NCBI RefSeq assembly: GCF_000265245.1
Contig: NZ_AJKS02000005.1
Location: 203,361 to 267,360 of the forward strand
Length of the DNA: 64,000 nucleotides
Reading direction: 5' to 3'
Source of the DNA: Halomonas smyrnensis AAD6
Lineage (GTDB): Bacteria; Pseudomonadota; Gammaproteobacteria; Pseudomonadales; Halomonadaceae
Shown here: one piece after another, positions 9,331-18,162 of the stretch
Position numbering within the stretch: the first letter of the stretch is position 1
Layout: each line of letters opens with the position of its first letter
Made by a program: the position numbers and the translations under genes
Notes under the pieces: model-generated
What the model was told of the DNA's origin: nothing
What the model saw: the letters and a program-made list of their open reading frames with translations, nothing else
Databases searched by the model: none

Positions 9331-10215
9331 TCACGCCGCCTTGTCGAGCGCGACGCCGACCAGCGACGCCGCGAACCACTGCTGAAGCAGCCCGCGCTGC
9401 TCATCGAGCAGCAGCGCCAGATGGCCGCGCAGCGGATGCTCCCCGGGCAGCGTGTCGCGATACCGCAGCAGTCGGTCTCGATAGCGCGCCTGCCTCGCCG
9501 GCAGATGAAGCGCCGTGGCATGCTGTTGCAGCCAATCAAGCGGTGGCAGCAGCCAGTGCGTGGCACCGCTGCCGAGCGCGATATCGAGCCCCTTGAGGTC
9601 GAAGTCGCCGACGCAGGCATGGGGCCGCCCGGTGGCCGCCCAGGCCTCGGCCAGCCGGGCGAAGCCGCCGCCGTAGTGGCGGTCGCCGCGATAGACCACC
9701 AGCGGCCTTGGATACGCCGACAGCGCCGGGTTCTCGGGCGTGAAGGCGTAGAAGCTGTCGAGGTTCTCGACCTGCACCAGCACATCGAAGGCGGCCGGCG
9801 TGATGGCACGCCAGTCGATATCCCGGCACTCCCGCTCGCCGCCGGCGATGCCCGGCCAGGGGGTACGAGCCGGGAGGCTGACCAGCACCCGTGACTCGCG
9901 CGGCGCCTCGCGCACGCTCTTCGCCTCCCGATAGCCATACTCGGCCTGCTGCGCGGTCGTCAGCCCGCTCAGATCGGCCGCCAGCGGCGGCTGGCCCTGC
10001 ACCTCGAGCTCGGCGTCGATGGCCTCCAGCAGCTCGCGATCCAGACGCAGCCGAGTACGGGTCAGGCGCGCCCCGGGCTCGATGTCCCAGGCCTCGCACC
10101 AGGCGACGATCCGCTTCACCACGGGGCCGTTCGGCTTGTCGACGTGGGCAGCAAGGCGCAACTTGCTGGCCGCGTCGCGCAGCAGCTCGCGTTCCGCCTC
10201 CGAGAGCGTGGTCAT
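9331..10215 (-). CDS. jetD: Wadjet/MksBEFG-type nuclease subunit with Toprim-like domain (JetD/MksG)
   Basis: A protein of 294 residues. The C-terminal half has the Toprim-like motifs of the DUF2220/JetD family: an acidic VQVENLDSFYAF (about 145), then VVYRGDRHYGGGF, then GDFDLKGLDIAL (about 200), corresponding to the DxD metal site. In studied Wadjet systems JetD is the nuclease that cuts the circular plasmid DNA captured by the SMC complex. The ATG follows AGGAG with five bases between and overlaps the jetA stop by four bases. It is the last gene of the operon. The assignment rests on motifs plus context. Confidence 0.82.
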   Translation of the reverse strand: MTTLSEAERELLRDAASKLRLAAHVDKPNGPVVKRIVAWCEAWDIEPGARLTRTRLRLDRELLEAIDAELEVQGQPPLAADLSGLTTAQQAEYGYREAKSVREAPRESRVLVSLPARTPWPGIAGGERECRDIDWRAITPAAFDVLVQVENLDSFYAFTPENPALSAYPRPLVVYRGDRHYGGGFARLAEAWAATGRPHACVGDFDLKGLDIALGSGATHWLLPPLDWLQQHATALHLPARQARYRDRLLRYRDTLPGEHPLRGHLALLLDEQRGLLQQWFAASLVGVALDKAA

Positions 10216-11471
10216 GTGCGCTCCTGCCGCGCGGGGGCGAGCCGAAGACTGACGTCGTGAATCAGCCGCACGTCGTTGAAGGCGGCCGCCCGGCTCTCCT
10301 GCTGGCGCAGCCGGAAGGCGGCCTGCTCGCGCCGGGGCAGGCCCTGGAACTCGGCGAGCACCTGGAACAGCCAGATCTCCTCGCCCCACTCGAGCTCGCC
10401 GGCCTCGAGGTACTCCAGCGCGCTCAGCGGCTCGCCGTCGCCCTCGACCACCGACAGGTAGAAGCGTTCGACGTCCTCCCTCAGCGCCTGCTGACGGGCG
10501 GCGACCATCGAGTCCTCGTGACGCTCGGCGGCCACGGCGGCGGCGACGGGCTCCGGTGACGCCGCGGGCCGCGGCAGGTCGTGCAGCAGCCCGGTGACGA
10601 CCCGGGCATCCGGGGCGTGATCGAGCGCCACCGCGCCGGCGGCGATCAGCGGCGCGGCGCGATTGACCAGCGCCGGCACTTCGCTGCGCCGGGCGTAGTT
10701 GCCGGGCACGAAGCCCGGATGCTCGCGCAGGAAGGCGGCCATGCCCGCCACCAGGCGACTGCGGGACTGCTGCTGGCGGAAGCGCGTCATCAGCTCGATC
10801 AGCCGCCGCTGCACCTCGCGCAGGCTGGTGTAGTGCTGGCTCAGGCGATGCTGAAGCTGGCTGACCAGCAGCTTGCGCAGCGCCCCGTCGGCCCCCACCA
10901 GGTCGATCAGCTCGTCGAAGTCGATCAGCGCCAGGCCGTCGAGCAGGCGCACGATCTGCTTCTGGGCGCGGTCGTTCTCGCGGATCTTGTCGGCCAGCCG
11001 GCTGACGAAGCCGAAGTCGCTGTTGAGGCGCCGCCACAGGCTGTCGATGGCGTCGGCGAAGCGGCCGTCGAGGTCATCCACCGCCTGGCGCAGGCGCAGC
11101 AGCTGCTGCTCCTGGCGCCAGTACTCGGCACCATCGCGGGCCTCGCGATAGCTCTGCACCAGGCCGCGCATCAGCTCCAGGGTCTCGGCCACGTCGGCGT
11201 TGACGTGGCGGCGGGTCTCGTCGGCCAGCATCTCGGCGATCAGCTCGCGGACCTTGGGCGAGAGCTTCACCCCGGCCTGCTCGTCGGGCCGCCACAGGAT
11301 GCGCGCCGACAGCAGCCGATTCAGCGCGGTGGTGGAAAGGCCCTCCAGCGGTACCTCGTCGCGCACGTAGCCGGCCATCAGCGCCTCGGCGTGCTTGCCG
11401 AGCAGCGCCAGCCGCTCGGCGCCGGTGCCGAGCAGGCGGTTGTCCAGGGCGTCTGAGTCGCTCGCGCTCAC
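10212..11471 (-). CDS. jetA: Wadjet/Mks-type kleisin-like subunit (JetA/MksF)
   Basis: A protein of 419 residues, mostly alpha-helical. Its central part (about 110-260) contains charged helices such as YWRQEQQLLRLRQAVDDLDG, and the C terminus is winged-helix-like, as in MukF/MksF/JetA kleisins. It starts at GTG 11471, which overlaps the jetB stop by four bases and has AGGAG eight bases upstream. In this family the kleisin bridges the two SMC heads and binds the MksE/JetB dimer. The role is inferred mainly from position in the four-gene operon; the sequence itself is weakly conserved. Confidence 0.7.
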   Translation of the reverse strand: MSASDSDALDNRLLGTGAERLALLGKHAEALMAGYVRDEVPLEGLSTTALNRLLSARILWRPDEQAGVKLSPKVRELIAEMLADETRRHVNADVAETLELMRGLVQSYREARDGAEYWRQEQQLLRLRQAVDDLDGRFADAIDSLWRRLNSDFGFVSRLADKIRENDRAQKQIVRLLDGLALIDFDELIDLVGADGALRKLLVSQLQHRLSQHYTSLREVQRRLIELMTRFRQQQSRSRLVAGMAAFLREHPGFVPGNYARRSEVPALVNRAAPLIAAGAVALDHAPDARVVTGLLHDLPRPAASPEPVAAAVAAERHEDSMVAARQQALREDVERFYLSVVEGDGEPLSALEYLEAGELEWGEEIWLFQVLAEFQGLPRREQAAFRLRQQESRAAAFNDVRLIHDVSLRLAPARQERT

Positions 11472-12139
11472 AGCAGCCGCTCCTGGGCCTCCGGGGCCTG
11501 GTCGTCGACGGGCAGCTGCTCCTCGTCGCGGATAAAGCGCACCAGCTCGATCAGGTAGTCGATCTTGGCGGTGGCAATGAAATAGTGGCGGTCGGCATGG
11601 GGCTGGCGCAGGTAGCCGCGCTCGCGCAGGCGCTTGAAGACCTGCTTGATCTGGGCGTCGAGCTGCTCGCTCTGGGAGCCGAAGAAGGGATCGGTGGCCA
11701 GGCGCTCGAGGCGCTCGCGCAGCCCCTGATTGTCCTCGCAGCGCGAGCTGAAGTCGGCCGGCTTGAGCACGTCGCCGGGCGACACCGGGCCGTCGCGGCC
11801 GAGCGCCTCCTGCACCAGCTGCAGCCATTCGAGCATCGGCAGCAGGCTGCCGACGGTCTCCGCCAGCTGGCGGGAGAGCTGGTCGCGGGCACCCTCGTCC
11901 AGCTGGCGCCAGGCCAGGAAGTAGACGCTGCCCTCGTCGTTGCTCGCCAGGCGGCGGTTGAGCGGGCGCAGGTAGGCGTCGAGGCGCTCGCGGGTCGCCT
12001 CGTCCTGCAGGCGGCGGAAGGCGGTGTCGTCGCTGACCGCGCACAGGAAGTCGCCGGCCAGCAGGCGCTCCAGCAGCGGGCCCAGCTCCACCATGGAACG
12101 CTCCGCGGTCGAATGCTCTGACATCATGTCCTCGCTCAT
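11468..12139 (-). CDS. jetB: Wadjet/Mks-type KITE subunit (JetB/MksE)
   Basis: A protein of 223 residues with tandem winged-helix-like segments. LGPLLERLLAGDFLCAVSDD near residue 20 resembles the start of MksE/MukE proteins. The C-terminal part has DAQIKQVFKRLRERGYLRQP followed by HYFIATAKIDYLIEL, the usual pattern of a winged helix reaching its wing. Its ATG overlaps the jetC stop by four bases, with AGGAGG seven bases before the start. It would bind the kleisin and DNA in the SMC complex. The function is inferred from context and general pattern. Confidence 0.72.
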   Translation of the reverse strand: MSEDMMSEHSTAERSMVELGPLLERLLAGDFLCAVSDDTAFRRLQDEATRERLDAYLRPLNRRLASNDEGSVYFLAWRQLDEGARDQLSRQLAETVGSLLPMLEWLQLVQEALGRDGPVSPGDVLKPADFSSRCEDNQGLRERLERLATDPFFGSQSEQLDAQIKQVFKRLRERGYLRQPHADRHYFIATAKIDYLIELVRFIRDEEQLPVDDQAPEAQERLL

Positions 12140-15100
12140 GCCGATGCCTCCTGACGGTCGTTCTGGCGGTCCTGCAGGCGCTGGGCCAGGCGGCTCAGGC
12201 GCGGCTCGATGCGCTTGAGGCGGCGTTTGTCCGGCGCGGCCTCGTCGCGGTCGATCAGATAGCGGTGCTGGAACAGCATCAGCACGTCCGACTCCGGATT
12301 GGGGAAGGCGCCGACGATATGGATGCGGTTGTTGTCGCAGGCGTCGAACAGTTTCTCGACGTTGTGGTACGCCAGGGTGCCGATCTCGTCGATGGGCCAG
12401 TGCACGGCGACCTCGGCCGGGCCGCGCAGCAGCCGGGTGAAGGCCAGCAGGAACTTGCACAGGATCAGATAGGCCATGCCGTGGCTGGAGGACTCCAGCA
12501 GCTGGCGGTCGTTCCTGATCACCAGGTCGGCGCCGCCCTCGTTGAGGTGCAGCTCCAGGCGCAGCAGGCTCTCGACGCTGTACTGCTGGTCGCTGCGCAA
12601 CAGCTCCACCACGTCGCCCAGGGCGTCGAGGTAGTCGTCATCGGGCAGCGCGCGGCCGCCGTCGCGCCACTCGCGATAGCGCTGGGCGAAGCGCTTGAGC
12701 GGCTCCCAGAACCCGAGCTCGTCGATGGTCGACTGGATCTTCACCTCGGCCTTGCCGATGCCCTCAAGCCTCAGGTCGTCGGCCACCTCATCGGAGAGGC
12801 GCCGGCTCTGGGCGTTGATGCGCCGGTTGAGGTCGCGGAACACGGTGAAGAACTTGTCGAGATCGTCGCCGAGATTGCGCCCTTCCTGGAGCAGCTGCTG
12901 CTGTTGCCCCTCGAGCAGCTGCAGCATGTCGGCCAGCACCGCCAGCAGGCGGCGCGGACCGGTGTCCTCGAGCTTGGCACGCTCGGCCTCCAGGGTGTCC
13001 TGGAAGTCGGCGCTGGCGCCCTTGATCAGGTCGGCCTCGATCTTCTCGCAGCCGCGGCGCAGCGCGTCGAGCGCGCGGGCATGGTCGGTGAGCGCCTGGC
13101 GGGCGCGCTCGATCCGCTCGTCGACGTCACCCGGTGCCTCGCCGAGCGGCTCGCTGGCCGGCGCCAGGGTCAGCCCCTCCAGGGTATCGAGCAGCGGCGC
13201 CAGGGTCTCGACCAGCGCCTGCTCGGCCTCGCGGCGGGTCTTGAGTTCGCCGACGGCCGCCCGATGCTCGGCCCGGTCGGCGTCGAAGGCGTCCTTGAGC
13301 GTCTTGCGCTCGCGTTCGGCGGCCTGCTGGGCCTGGCTCAGCTCCGCTTCCCGCGCCACCAGCCGCGGCTTGCGCTCGCCCCAGTCGAGGCGCATGAAGC
13401 GGGCGTAGGCGTCGAGCTCGTCGCGCCGCGCCTCGGTGTCGTGGATGCGCTGTCCCAAATCCTCGATCTGGGCACGGGTCGCCCGGACCTGGACCGGGTC
13501 GACGCCGCGATCGGCCAGCTCGCGATCGAAGGCGGCCTCGAGCTCCTCGCGCTGACGGCGGTTGTCCTCACGGATCTCGCCGAGCTGGCGTCGATACTGC
13601 TCGATCTGGCGGTCGACGCCGGCCAGCTGGCCCTGATGATCGGCGGTGAGCTCCATGCGCTGGGCACGGTGGGTCTCGTCCAGCGTCGCCAGCGACTGAT
13701 CGCGCTCCTCGCGCAGCGCCTGCTGCGCCGCTTGCTGCTCCTCGAGGGCCCGACGGCGGCTCGCCTGGCGTTCCTGCTGGGCCTGCTGATGACGCAGCTG
13801 ACACTGGCTGCGAGCCTGGAGGGCGTAGTCCACCTCCTCGGCGGCGCGGCGCTTCTCGCCGCCCGCCCGCTCGAGACGCGCGTCGGCCTCCTGCACCCTG
13901 TCGTGGCCGGCCCTGAGCGCCTTCTCAGCGTCCTGCTCCGCCGCCCGGGCGTCGGCCAGCGCCTGCTCGGCGGCGGCGATCTCGGCCTGCAGGCCGGCCT
14001 CGTCCTGGGCATGGTCCGGTAGCGCGATGGCGGCCAGGTCGAGGGCCAGGCCGTGGAGGTCGTCGCTGGCGTCGTCATTGAGCTGCGGTGAGAGATCGCG
14101 CCGCTCGAGCAGCGCCGGCGCCAGCACCTTGCCCAGGGTCTGTTCCCAGCCGGGACGGTGGTGGCGCAGGAAGTGCCGCAGGCTGCCCTGGGCCGGGTCG
14201 CGCTGCACCTCCAGGGCCTCGAGGCGGGCCTCGGCCCGGGCCCGCTGCTGACGGACCCGGTCGAGCTCGCGCTCGGCGTCGTCGCGGGCACGCTTGTGAC
14301 CGTCGAGCTCGCCGCGCAGGGTGTCTAGGGTGGCGGCGATGGCGTCCTGGGCACTTCTGGCCTCGTCGACGCGCAGCTGGGCCCGCTCGGCCTCGCGGGC
14401 CTCCTCCTCGGTCTGGGTGCCGTGGGCGAGCTCGGCCTTGAGTTCGGAGAGGCGCGCGGTGAGCCGCTCGATCCGCCCCCGATAGTCGCCGTCCAGCGCC
14501 TGGCGGCGGGTCTGGTAGTCGGCGTCGAGGCGGCTCTCGGCCTCGCGCTGGCTCTCGCGGCGGGCTTCCTTCTCCTCGCCGAGGGCGTCGATCTGGGCCT
14601 GGAGCTCGTCGCGGCGGCGCTCGAGCTGATCGCCGAGCTCGACCAGCCGCGCTTCCAGGCGGGCCTTGCTCTCCTGCACCGCCTGCTGCATGAACTCGAG
14701 GTGGTCGCGCAGGCCCTGCTGCCGCTCGCGCCACTGGGGCAGCGCCTTGAGGTCCTGCTCCAGGCCGGGCATGTCGGCCTCCTCGAAGGCCTCGAAGCGG
14801 CGCTGGAGATCGTCGAGCTCGGTGCGGGTCTGCTCGAGCTCGCTGCCCATCTCGCTGAGGCGGTCGTTGACGTCCTGGCGCGCCTGCTCATAGGCCTGCT
14901 CGCGGGCCTGGAAGTCGCGCTGGCGCTCGCCGATCTGCGCTTCCAGATCGGCCCGGCCGCGCTCGGCCCGGGCGCGGTCGGCCTCGAGCTGGGGACGCAG
15001 CTGCCACAGTCCGGCCTCCAGATCGGCGATCTCGCGATCCTGGCGCTGCAGGTCCGTCAGGGCCTCCTGCAACGGCTCGAGGCGCATCGACTGGCGCATG

Positions 15101-15816
15101 CGGGCGATCCACTCCCGCGCCTTGGTGTTGCGGATGCGGGTCATCGGCAGCTCGACGCCGTCTTCCTCGAAGATCGCCGCCAGCATGGTCTTGAGGGTGT
15201 CCATCTTGCCCTCCTTGGCATGCACCGCCGAGACCAGCTTCTCCATGTGGCGGATGCGCCGCCCGGCGCGCACCAGGCTGAAACGGGCGGCCACCTGGCG
15301 CAGCTTCAGGCCCTCGCGGCGGCCACCACCGCTGCCGTGCTGGGTGAAGTCGTTCTGGATCACCGCGCGGTATTCCGAGGTGGCGCCGAGCTTGTGCGAC
15401 ACCTGGGTGCCCTGGCGGCGCAGCCCCTGGTTCCACTGGGCGTAGTCGAGGGCGACCACGCCGCCCTCGGTCTCGACCAGGTAGTCCTCGGGGCGATAGG
15501 GCGCGCCGACGAAGCGATACTCGACGCCGCCCTCGCTCTTGCGAGTCAACACCGCCTGGCAGACGTCGCCCTCCTCGCGGCGATATTCGTAGACCAGATA
15601 GCTGTTGCGATGCGGCAGGTAGAAGGCATCGAACTTGCGCCGGGTCTTGGGCACCACCCGGTTGGGCAGTTCCCCGTAGAAGACCGGCACCAGGCGCTGC
15701 AGGGTCGTCTTGCCCGAAGCGTTGGTGCCGCAGATGTTGGTGTGGCCATCGACATCCAGTTCGACCACCCCCTCGAGATGACCGTGGATCATCACGATGC
15801 GTAACAGCTGAGCCAT
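12136..15816 (-). CDS. jetC: Wadjet/Mks-type SMC-like ATPase (JetC/MksB)
   Basis: A protein of 1226 residues. The N-terminal head holds Walker A (CGTNASGKTTLQRL, about residue 30). A long coiled coil runs from about 280 to 1000, rich in Glu, Arg, Gln and Ala heptads with a break in the middle. The C-terminal head has a signature-like ESSSHGMAYLILCKF and Walker B with catalytic acids (VAVHWPIDEIGTLAYHN). This is the architecture of the SbcC/MukB-like ATPases of Wadjet and MksBEFG condensins, and it is shorter than MukB (about 1480). The ATG follows AAGGACG. It is the first gene of the jetC-jetB-jetA-jetD operon. Complexes of this kind extrude DNA loops and restrict plasmids. Confidence 0.85.
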   Translation of the reverse strand: MAQLLRIVMIHGHLEGVVELDVDGHTNICGTNASGKTTLQRLVPVFYGELPNRVVPKTRRKFDAFYLPHRNSYLVYEYRREEGDVCQAVLTRKSEGGVEYRFVGAPYRPEDYLVETEGGVVALDYAQWNQGLRRQGTQVSHKLGATSEYRAVIQNDFTQHGSGGGRREGLKLRQVAARFSLVRAGRRIRHMEKLVSAVHAKEGKMDTLKTMLAAIFEEDGVELPMTRIRNTKAREWIARMRQSMRLEPLQEALTDLQRQDREIADLEAGLWQLRPQLEADRARAERGRADLEAQIGERQRDFQAREQAYEQARQDVNDRLSEMGSELEQTRTELDDLQRRFEAFEEADMPGLEQDLKALPQWRERQQGLRDHLEFMQQAVQESKARLEARLVELGDQLERRRDELQAQIDALGEEKEARRESQREAESRLDADYQTRRQALDGDYRGRIERLTARLSELKAELAHGTQTEEEAREAERAQLRVDEARSAQDAIAATLDTLRGELDGHKRARDDAERELDRVRQQRARAEARLEALEVQRDPAQGSLRHFLRHHRPGWEQTLGKVLAPALLERRDLSPQLNDDASDDLHGLALDLAAIALPDHAQDEAGLQAEIAAAEQALADARAAEQDAEKALRAGHDRVQEADARLERAGGEKRRAAEEVDYALQARSQCQLRHQQAQQERQASRRRALEEQQAAQQALREERDQSLATLDETHRAQRMELTADHQGQLAGVDRQIEQYRRQLGEIREDNRRQREELEAAFDRELADRGVDPVQVRATRAQIEDLGQRIHDTEARRDELDAYARFMRLDWGERKPRLVAREAELSQAQQAAERERKTLKDAFDADRAEHRAAVGELKTRREAEQALVETLAPLLDTLEGLTLAPASEPLGEAPGDVDERIERARQALTDHARALDALRRGCEKIEADLIKGASADFQDTLEAERAKLEDTGPRRLLAVLADMLQLLEGQQQQLLQEGRNLGDDLDKFFTVFRDLNRRINAQSRRLSDEVADDLRLEGIGKAEVKIQSTIDELGFWEPLKRFAQRYREWRDGGRALPDDDYLDALGDVVELLRSDQQYSVESLLRLELHLNEGGADLVIRNDRQLLESSSHGMAYLILCKFLLAFTRLLRGPAEVAVHWPIDEIGTLAYHNVEKLFDACDNNRIHIVGAFPNPESDVLMLFQHRYLIDRDEAAPDKRRLKRIEPRLSRLAQRLQDRQNDRQEASA

Positions 15817-15904
15817 GCGGCGTCCTTGATCTTTGCTGACAGTCGCGAGCGTCTGTTGCGGCTCGAGCACGCGCCCGGGGCAAGGCGTAGCGAGGTTCTT
15901 TTGA

Positions 15905-16052
15905 CATGGGTGAGGCGATCGTCGCCGAACGGGTTGGCCAAGGATGGCCAACACCGGCCCTGCAAGCGGCGCAGGATGCGCATTAGCGCCGCAGGTCAAA
16001 AGAAGCGCCCAGGGACGGGCTTACCGCGTCCTCGCGCAGGCTTGCCCCGGGC
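15905..16052 (+). repeat. Dispersed intergenic repeat, copy A
   Basis: About 148 bases that align end to end with the minus strand of 21825-21969. Shared blocks include CATGGGTGAGG at the left end, CCGAACGGG, CCTGCAAGCGG, AGCGCCGCAGG and CGCGCAGGCTTGC at the right end, with diverged spacers. It lies in the 485-base gap between the kinase gene and jetC. No open frame is conserved between the copies, so it is a non-coding dispersed element. Confidence 0.65.
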
Positions 16053-16136
16053 ATCGGATGCCCGGCGTGGAGGTCAGACGCTCCAAGGCCACCTATCTTG
16101 CCAGATCGCCGAGACAAGCTCATGGCATGAACAGGC

Positions 16137-16270
16137 GTTAGTCCCGGCCTCGACTCCAGGCCGCCACGTCGACAGGTCTTCGAGGGGCGCTGTGAACCCA
16201 TCCCTGGGCGCTAACTTTTGCCATCCCTGGCAAAAACCCCTCTGCGACCTGTCCCCGTGGCTTGTGCATG
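16137..16270 (-). repeat. Partial inverted relative of the dispersed repeat, copy A2
   Basis: On the minus strand this stretch carries CCAGGGATGG twice and the block AGCGCCCAGGGATGGGTTCA followed by CAGCGCCCCTCG. That closely matches AGCGCCCAGGGACGGGCTTA followed by CCGCGTCCTCG in copy A. The two therefore form a loosely inverted pair between the kinase gene and jetC. The boundaries are approximate. Confidence 0.45.
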
Positions 16271-16301
16271 GTTCGGTTCGCCGTCTCGGGCGTTACCTTT
16301 C

Positions 16302-18143
16302 TTACTCGGCCTGCTCTTTCATCGCCGCCAGGGCGGCGCGCGGGTCGCGGGGATAGAAGCGCTCCGGCTGGCGGGCCACGTGGGCGAAGACGCGGGTGTC
16401 CTTGTAGGGCATCTTCATGAAGCCCGAGACGCCGAGCCCCTCGATGCGCCCTACCGCGGCGAGGATGTCGTCCAGTCGGCGGCGGAATTCGGCCTCCCTG
16501 GACGGGTCGAGCAGCCGGTAGTGGCTATGGATCTTGAGGTGCTCGGGCAGCGCCTCGAAGATGATCATGCCGGTGTGGTGGATCTCGTTGAGCGCCTCCA
16601 GCGAGGCGATGATGGCCTCGGGCAGCACCAGGAACTCCTCCGGGTCCGGGCCGTCCTCGAAGTAGCTGTGCAGCCGCGAGCGGTCCTCGAGCTCCGGCAC
16701 CGCGCTGACCTCGTAGGCCAGCCGCAGGTCAGGCGGCATCACGAAGGGGCGATCCGGGCCTTCGCGGTCCAGGTGCAGGGTATCGCGGGCGTTGAACAGG
16801 CAGCTCTTGAAGATGCCGCGGCGGTGGATGCCCCGGGCCAGGCTGACCATGTTGTTGACCGCGGCGATGAAGGCCGGCTTGAGCTCGGGGTCATGCAGGT
16901 TCAGCGACGAGTCGATGTAGACGCCGTCGGCCTCCCAGCGTACCGCCAGCCCGCCTACCACGGGGTACTTGCCGAGCCGGCTGACCGCGGCGAGAAAGGC
17001 CTTCTCGGTCTCGCCCATGCCCTGCATGAAGTTCCGATAGTAGCGGTCGAGCTGCACGTCGTTGACGTCACTGAGGGTCTCCCGGCCGTCCTCCTCGCGC
17101 AGGAAGGCCTTGCGCGAGCTGTAGACCACGGTGTCGATCTCACGGTCGGCGGCCCGGGCCCATACCGGCACCAGCGGCGCCTCGGGCGGGCTCGGCAGGT
17201 CGAGCATCACCAGCCGCGACAGGCGCGGCATCTCGCGCAGGAAGTGATCGCCGGCCTTCATGCGGGTGCGTGGGTCGGGGTCGAGCATGCCGTCGAGCAT
17301 GCGCGCGAACTCCATGGGCAGGCCGAGCGAGGTGGCCGGAATCGCGCGGTGACCGAAGCGGCACGACTGGGCCGAGGCCAGCGCATAGAGGGTGCCGGCG
17401 GCGCCCTGCTCGTCGAAGCGTGGCGACGACAGCGCGCCATTGAGCTGATCGTCGCCGATGAAATAGACGTCGCCCAGGCGAGCGTTGGTCTGCTGCAGGT
17501 TGTCCGACATCAGCTCCATGACGTTGGCCGAGACGAACTGCAGCTCGGCGTCGAGCTGGGCGAACACCGAGGAGCCCCAGTCGATCAGCGCCACGCTCTC
17601 GTCGCGTTCGTCGAACACCAGGTTGGAAGGCTTGATGTCGCCGTGGACGATGGGCCGGCCGGAGGGGCCTGACTCGCGGCGCAGGGCGCGCAGGATATCG
17701 GCCAGCTGGGCGGCGATATGCACCACCCGCCGCGGCGACAGCCGTCCCTCGCGCAGCGAGACCTCCTCCAGGTTCTCGCCGGGCGCGCGCTGCATCACCA
17801 GGATCGACTGGTGGCGCACACGCTGGAAGACGATCAGCCGCGGCACGCGGGGATGGGCCACCTGCTCCAGCATGAAGGCCTCTTCCTCGAGGCGGTCCTG
17901 CAGCGACTGGGGCAGGTTGACCCGGGTGAACTTGAACACGTACTGCTCGCCGCCGGCGGTGAGGCCGGCGAACACGAAGCCGTAGGCGCCCTTGCCGATC
18001 AGTTCGATCTCCCGGTAGCCCAGCTGCTCGAGCTGGGCCTGGCACAGCGCCACCCACTCCCGCAGCTTGCGGGCATCGTGGTGGCTCAGCAGGTAGACCG
18101 ACTGGTCTTCCGGGATATAGAACTGCTGCAGCGGCTGGGTCAT
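16302..18143 (-). CDS. Hanks-type serine/threonine protein kinase with long C-terminal extension
   Basis: A protein of 613 residues. The kinase domain (about 45-330) shows the glycine loop ELIGKGAYGFVFAG, the ATP lysine in YVFKFTRV, the catalytic loop IVHGDIKPSNLVF (HGDIKPSN instead of HRDLKPEN) and a metal-binding ALIDWGSSVF (DWG instead of DFG). All catalytic residues are present. The last 270 residues match nothing I know and have no membrane helix, so it is probably cytosolic. Its start lies 19 bases after the bkdB stop on the same strand, which suggests co-transcription with the 2-oxoacid dehydrogenase. The jet operon follows after a 485-base gap. Substrates are unknown. Confidence 0.85.
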   Translation of the reverse strand: MTQPLQQFYIPEDQSVYLLSHHDARKLREWVALCQAQLEQLGYREIELIGKGAYGFVFAGLTAGGEQYVFKFTRVNLPQSLQDRLEEEAFMLEQVAHPRVPRLIVFQRVRHQSILVMQRAPGENLEEVSLREGRLSPRRVVHIAAQLADILRALRRESGPSGRPIVHGDIKPSNLVFDERDESVALIDWGSSVFAQLDAELQFVSANVMELMSDNLQQTNARLGDVYFIGDDQLNGALSSPRFDEQGAAGTLYALASAQSCRFGHRAIPATSLGLPMEFARMLDGMLDPDPRTRMKAGDHFLREMPRLSRLVMLDLPSPPEAPLVPVWARAADREIDTVVYSSRKAFLREEDGRETLSDVNDVQLDRYYRNFMQGMGETEKAFLAAVSRLGKYPVVGGLAVRWEADGVYIDSSLNLHDPELKPAFIAAVNNMVSLARGIHRRGIFKSCLFNARDTLHLDREGPDRPFVMPPDLRLAYEVSAVPELEDRSRLHSYFEDGPDPEEFLVLPEAIIASLEALNEIHHTGMIIFEALPEHLKIHSHYRLLDPSREAEFRRRLDDILAAVGRIEGLGVSGFMKMPYKDTRVFAHVARQPERFYPRDPRAALAAMKEQAE

Positions 18144-18162
18144 CGTTCCCCCGAGGCGATCC

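Noticed and set aside
12265..14022. Plus-strand open frame of 585 codons opposite the SMC gene
   Set aside because: A Leu/Gln/Val-rich shadow of the coiled coil; no ribosome site or motif.
9331..15816. A MukBEF chromosome condensin
   Set aside because: The SMC protein is much shorter than MukB, a fourth Toprim-like gene is present, and the gene order differs from mukFEB; Wadjet/Mks fits better.
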